A stretch of DNA of 27,062 nucleotides, from positions 1 to 27,062 of the forward strand of contig CAJNOQ010001987.1 of NCBI GenBank assembly GCA_905250885.1. The letters are read 5' to 3'. Both the position numbers and the translations under genes were made by a program. Under the pieces are notes generated by a model. That model did not search any database and was not told where the DNA came from. It worked only from the letters and a program-made list of their open reading frames with translations. Shown piece after piece: positions 21,900-27,062 of this stretch. This stretch comes from Didymodactylos carnosus (taxonomy: Eukaryota; Rotifera; Eurotatoria; Philodinida; Philodinidae). The stretch's first letter is position 1. Each line of letters begins with the position of its first letter.

Positions 21900-22653
21900 A
21901 AACACTAGGAAATAATAACGCACTATTGACAATGATACTGAACAATTAACTGATGACGAATAAGTGAATTTTTTTTTGTGATTTTGTGCAATACGTATCT
22001 TTTTACTAATCAAACCAGGGCTGATTTTCTCTTTATATTTATTTTTTTTGAAGTATTAATGAAAAGATGAGTAATTGTAGAACTAAATGATAGAAGCGTT
22101 TGGGAGATACATTGTCTTTGTTTTTTATTCTATGATTTTGTTTCCGACTAATATAGGCTTCGGCATTTTGAAAGCAGTATGTCATATAATAACTTAATTG
22201 TACAATGTTTTCTCCTTTTTTCTTTTCGGTGATAAATTTTATTATTGTTTGTTTTACTGCCAATTTTTTTTGGAAAGTTTTTTGTTGAATCTCATTCTCG
22301 TTTTTATCTCATTTCTTTTCGAATGTACTTTAAGTACTGTGCATTTATTAAATTCAACGTAAATGAATGTACTTTTTCTCGCAACAGCTAGTATGTTTCA
22401 TATTACCTGACGTTGCTATATAACTGTGGCAGTTTCTTACTATAATGATGATGTGTACTTTCTATTATGTCTTTGGCCTTCCAGATATATTTTTCAAGGC
22501 ATTATGTATCTTAATTCAAAGTAGTGTACTTAAATTATATCTTAAATGTTCTGTAAAACTAAACTAGGACAACATGTTTTGAACTATCTCTCAAGGAATA
22601 TAAAATAACATTCTGTTTTGTATTTTAGACAAAAAATTTAAAATAAATATATA
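21900..22653. other. intergenic region between PCYT1 and PSMD14
   Basis: This stretch of 750 bp is AT-rich and non-coding. It contains the 3' end of the cytidylyltransferase transcript and the upstream region of PSMD14, both on the plus strand. A minus-strand open frame at 22039-22263 has no recognisable domain and is treated as chance. I see no other structure. Confidence 0.6.
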
Positions 22654-23726
<1,073 letters not shown>

Positions 23727-23785
23727 ATTATTGTTACTATTATTATTTCAGTTCTCTTGCTATAATTATTAGTTCTAAGAGTACT

Positions 23786-23791
23786 AATAAA
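23786..23791 (+). terminator. candidate poly(A) signal of PSMD14
   Basis: AATAAA lies 60 nt beyond the PSMD14 stop codon on the coding strand, a normal position for a poly(A) signal. Chance occurrence is possible in AT-rich sequence. Confidence 0.4.
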
Positions 23792-24052
23792 AACAAATTC
23801 GACAGCTTCGCCTTTTCTTTGTTCTTCTTTACTTTCTGTTATTGTTGTTTTGAATGACACATTCATTTCATCTTTTTTTCTATTCTGCTTTTAATCAAGT
23901 AAATAAAAATTTCATATAAACATGAATAATGACAAAAGATATTGATAATTGTCATCAAACCCTTGCATTATTCTTCATGAGCTTTTCTTAACGAATAAGT
24001 TACCAGAGATCCACGAAGGTGATGAAAAATCCACTAGGAAGTCCGTGAAGAA

Positions 24053-24196
24053 ATGTTTTTGTTCGGGAGACTGGTTAAAAAACTGGCGAGGCATGATCCT
24101 CGCGGAGCAAAACTTCTTTTTGGCTGCAGGCATAATCATCACTCAATGAGGATCCAATCTAAACTCACAAACAGTAAACGACATTATCATCGTCCG
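24053..24196 (+). CDS. possible exon or relic ORF, unrecognised
   Basis: An ATG at 24053 opens a basic, Arg/His-rich frame (MFLFGRLVKKLARHDPRGAK at its start, SKRHYHRP at its end). It meets a good donor, GTATGT, at 24197; without splicing it runs to 24256. Its base composition is less AT-rich than the flanks. I cannot name a family, no matching acceptor was established, and a second basic frame follows at 24292. It may be part of a small gene, a decayed mobile element or chance. Confidence 0.2.
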
Positions 24197-24291
24197 GTAT
24201 GTAGAAAAATAATAAAGTTTCTATTTGTGTGTATCACTATAACTGTTTTGACATAAAACATGACGTTTTGTGAAAAGAAAAGTTTAAGAAT

Positions 24292-24453
24292 ATGGACAGT
24301 AAAGAGAAAAGACAGGAAATAAAGAAGATGAGGCGGGGACGATTTCCAAACTGTCGAAGCAGGATGGAACCGTTTCTGAATGAATTACCCATACATCGTT
24401 GGAAACGACTGACTGTTGCTTGCGAAGGTATTAGCAGATATTATCGTATTTAA
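24292..24453 (+). CDS. possible small ORF of 53 aa, unrecognised
   Basis: An ATG frame of 54 codons including the stop, rich in Lys and Arg, begins MDSKEKRQEIKKMRRGRFPN and ends SRYYRI. Codon composition is coding-like compared with the neighbouring AT-rich DNA, but no domain is recognisable. It could be joined to the frame at 24053-24196 as exons of one small gene, or be a relic. Function unknown. Confidence 0.2.
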   Translation: MDSKEKRQEIKKMRRGRFPNCRSRMEPFLNELPIHRWKRLTVACEGISRYYRI

Positions 24454-25899
24454 AGTATTATCTGCAGTTATTATTTTCTTTTATTAATAGCGCAACACCT
24501 TGTACTTATTTCTACTTTTTGATAAAATGCACTATTATCGACAAATTCTGTTGGACGCTGCCTGTATTTTTTCAGTCAGTATCAAAAAGACGTTGTCATC
24601 ACTATTAATCAGCTATTTCGTACTTTTTCTTCTAGAAGATATTGCAATTCAAGTCTGAATAGCTCGGCGTGAGCAGCGAAAGAAACATTGGAGAGAAATA
24701 AAACGCTTGCTTTTTTTATAAAGAAACTTAGAGTTTATGCCTTATTCATTGAAATTTAGCATCAAAGAGCATCGAAGATTTTGGAGCAAAACTTTACAAC
24801 ATAAACATAAAAATTTATACACAATGACTAATTTGGTGTTAAATGCAAATAAACCGTGGTAATTTATTGAAAAATGTTTCTGTAGTTCGATATTTAGCAA
24901 TATTCGAAACAAACGGAGATTCAGCGTGTACTGAAGCGTCTACCAAATTCTCTTTTTAATAATATCCTGTAATAGAAGTTACAATAAATAATTATAAGAA
25001 ACTCACTATTGCATTTAATTCAAAGACTATTTATTTCGAGAAAAGATTAATCGAAAAGTTTCAAAGATCCCATTGTTCAGATGTTTATTGTAATTATCTC
25101 TGGAGGGTTTTAAAAAATTGTTTGTAATCTGATCCAGTATCATTATGCTTTATTTGTTTTTTTCGTTCTTGTCATTTATTGACATGACACTAAATAGCTT
25201 CTTTTGTAGATCAATAATTTTCTCATAATATAACAGTAGCCATCAACATGATACTATCGTTTTTTAAAAATTAAGTTACATATACGCAACATGTGAATCA
25301 TTGGCTTTGATGTCATCATTCTACCAAGACAAGAGTAGAAGATAACGTGTATTTCAAGACTGATAAAAGTTATTAAATGTAATACAAAGTTTCTAGACAA
25401 AAGACTTGGACGGATAAACTAGAAAATCATAGCCCAAAAATTTCGACATTTTTCAATCAGAAATGCATCAAGGGATGGCAAGAAACATATTTCATTACGT
25501 TTGACATCCTGATATGAGGTGGTGGGCGCCTAGAGCCCTGTTATGATTTCTAGAAAACAAATTTTTTTCAAATTATTTTGAGAGTTGGATGCAACATTTC
25601 ATGCTGATCGTAAAATATCACCTTAGAAAAGAGTTTTTGTAAGAAACAATGAATTTTATTATCACCCGTCGCTAACATGCATGCTTTAGTTTTATAGTTA
25701 TCATGAGTGCAATAAAAGGTTTTCAATGCATGAGAAAAACAGTTCAAAATGTGCAGAAACGTTTGCTCTTTCAGTAAGTGTGCGTAAAAGTACAATTTGT
25801 TTAAATAACAGGTTGAAAAACTTCAGACAGTACTGACAATCCGAAGAAAACACGGGCATTGTCTGGAAAGTTGAAGATAATATTCATGATTAGCAGCTG

Positions 25900-26041
25900 G
25901 ACATGGGCGGGACCGTCGCGACTGGGACTGGAACCAAGGAGTTTTTTCACAATTTCGTAAAAACAGCGAAAAATTTACCGTTTTTAGATACTTAAGTATA
26001 ATTTTTTTCGGGACCAGAAAAACCTTGGTCCCGCCCATGTC
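25900..26041. repeat. foldback element with 15-bp perfect inverted ends
   Basis: GACATGGGCGGGACC at 25900-25914 is the exact reverse complement of 26027-26041. The similarity continues inward (AACCAAGG near 25931 against CCTTGG at 26023-26028) if about 21 extra bases in the left arm are skipped. The total of about 142 bp would fit a small non-autonomous inverted-repeat element. I see no convincing target-site duplication. Confidence 0.55.
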
Positions 26042-26310
26042 TTGCAATATCCTGTAGTTAAAAAATCATAATATATATGAGTCATTTGCAATTTTATTGT
26101 ACAATTGGTGAAAAATAATGAAAGTGACTTTAAACAAAATTTGATTAGCACATCTAGTTCTCCGTTGTTTTCTGAGTCTAGAACCCAAATTTCCCGACTA
26201 CCACATGCGTAGCGACTGAGATAAACCTCAATAAACTTCGGCAGGTTCCGTTCTCTAGGTTTTAGGCTATAATGATCTCGAGGTTGCTTTAAAAGCAGAT
26301 ATATCATACA

Positions 26311-26945
26311 CCATTCGATAGGTCTCGTAGAGAGTTATCGATTCATACCATATGTAACTTAGTCTGACCTGCACAGGAAACGTTAGATCGTGAAAACCCT
26401 AATTTCGAATGTGTATTCAAAAATAAAACGCAAAGCTTGTAGCCTACAGGTGGTTAGCCACGTTGGAGAAACTCGACATCAAAACTACGTAAATTTATGG
26501 ATAGATAGGTTCAGCAGAATATAAGGAGTCAAAATTGATGTTATAACTTGGTTTTTGACTAAAAGAACCGAAAAAACTTTTAGAGTAGTCTCGATCTACA
26601 TTTCGCAAAAAGTGCCCAGTTTTATTTTTATCTCGATCTACAAGTTGTCTGTAAAACAATTTTCGCCATAGACGAGCATAAACAAAAAAACAAAACAAGC
26701 CATGAAGGCACACAGTTTGATAGAGCGTTAAATGCTCTACAAAACGTACTATTTGCTTTTTGCTTTTCGTTCCTTCTTTCGTCAGAAAAAAACTTATGTT
26801 TCTCTCAATAACTCATCTAGAAAACACGTTTTTTTCGACTTTTGCTGGGTTTATCTCTGTGAGTTGTTAAGATATCGAGCTTACGAGGGAATCTCTCCAG
26901 GTGTTAAATCGCTTTTCGCTCGGGACCATTGCCATTCGATAGGTC
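26311..26945. repeat. 14-bp direct repeat pair in GC-richer DNA
   Basis: CCATTCGATAGGTC occurs at 26311-26324 and again at 26932-26945, with weaker similarity continuing after it. A related word, CACCGTTCGATAGAGAAC, occurs on the minus strand near 147-164. This suggests one dispersed repeat family at both ends of the window, but the copies are too diverged to outline by eye. Confidence 0.3.
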
Positions 26946-27062
26946 CTAGTGAGCAGTGAAAAAGTCTATCTTGGTTTGGGTGCATGGGCCTCTGGGACTG
27001 AGATATTGAATTTTTAGTGAATTTTTCCTGCAGGACCCCAGTTTTCCAGCAAATTTATATTT

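Larger units (their letters stand above)
23727..27062. other. gene-poor region downstream of PSMD14
   Basis: No known gene is recognisable in these 3.3 kb. Two patches differ in composition from the AT-rich background: about 24000-24460, with short basic open frames, and about 25860-27062, with scattered GC-rich words, a foldback repeat and a dispersed short repeat. These may be remnants of mobile elements or of a gene that continues outside the window. The open frames in 25568-26959 on both strands carry no motif that I know. Confidence 0.55.

Noticed and set aside
25568..26307. Several minus-strand frames downstream of PSMD14
   Set aside because: They cross the foldback element, lack any known motif and cannot be joined into a plausible exon chain.

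Overview
The window is nuclear DNA from an animal: it is AT-rich, its protein-coding genes are cut by short GT-AG introns (mostly 50-110 bp), and every recognisable gene has a metazoan counterpart. The mix of compact introns, AT richness, a Penelope-like retroelement relic and a bacterial-type secreted peptidase would suit a rotifer, perhaps a bdelloid. That taxonomic guess is inference; only 'invertebrate metazoan' is firmly supported.

Layout. 1-5764: gene-poor AT-rich DNA. 5765-10639 (+): a complete nicotinic acetylcholine receptor alpha subunit in ten coding exons plus one extra, alternative copy of exon 4. The 2.4-kb intron between the two exon-4 copies holds a decayed Penelope-like element (GIY-YIG remnant between ~307-bp inverted arms). 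11274-12366 (+): a secreted cyanophycinase-like peptidase (family S51) with one intron. 12938-14777 (-): a CELF/Bruno-type RNA-binding protein with three RRMs. 17369-19515 (-): the beta subunit of mitochondrial NAD-isocitrate dehydrogenase in 14 exons, one only 21 nt long. 20662-21899 (+): choline-phosphate cytidylyltransferase, divergent from the IDH gene. 22654-23726 (+): proteasome lid deubiquitinase PSMD14/Rpn11. 23727-27062: no recognisable gene, but small foldback and dispersed repeats and a few unrecognised short ORFs.

The genes do not form a pathway; they are ordinary eukaryotic neighbours (synaptic receptor, RNA processing, TCA cycle, phosphatidylcholine synthesis, protein turnover). 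All six exon chains were rebuilt by hand; each joins in frame to one complete protein of normal family length, which is the main support for the exon borders.

The most interesting points are the pair of equal-length, phase-matched exon-4 copies in the receptor, whose reading frame permits only one at a time; the long inverted-repeat hairpin lying between them; and the secreted S51 peptidase, a family that is mainly bacterial.
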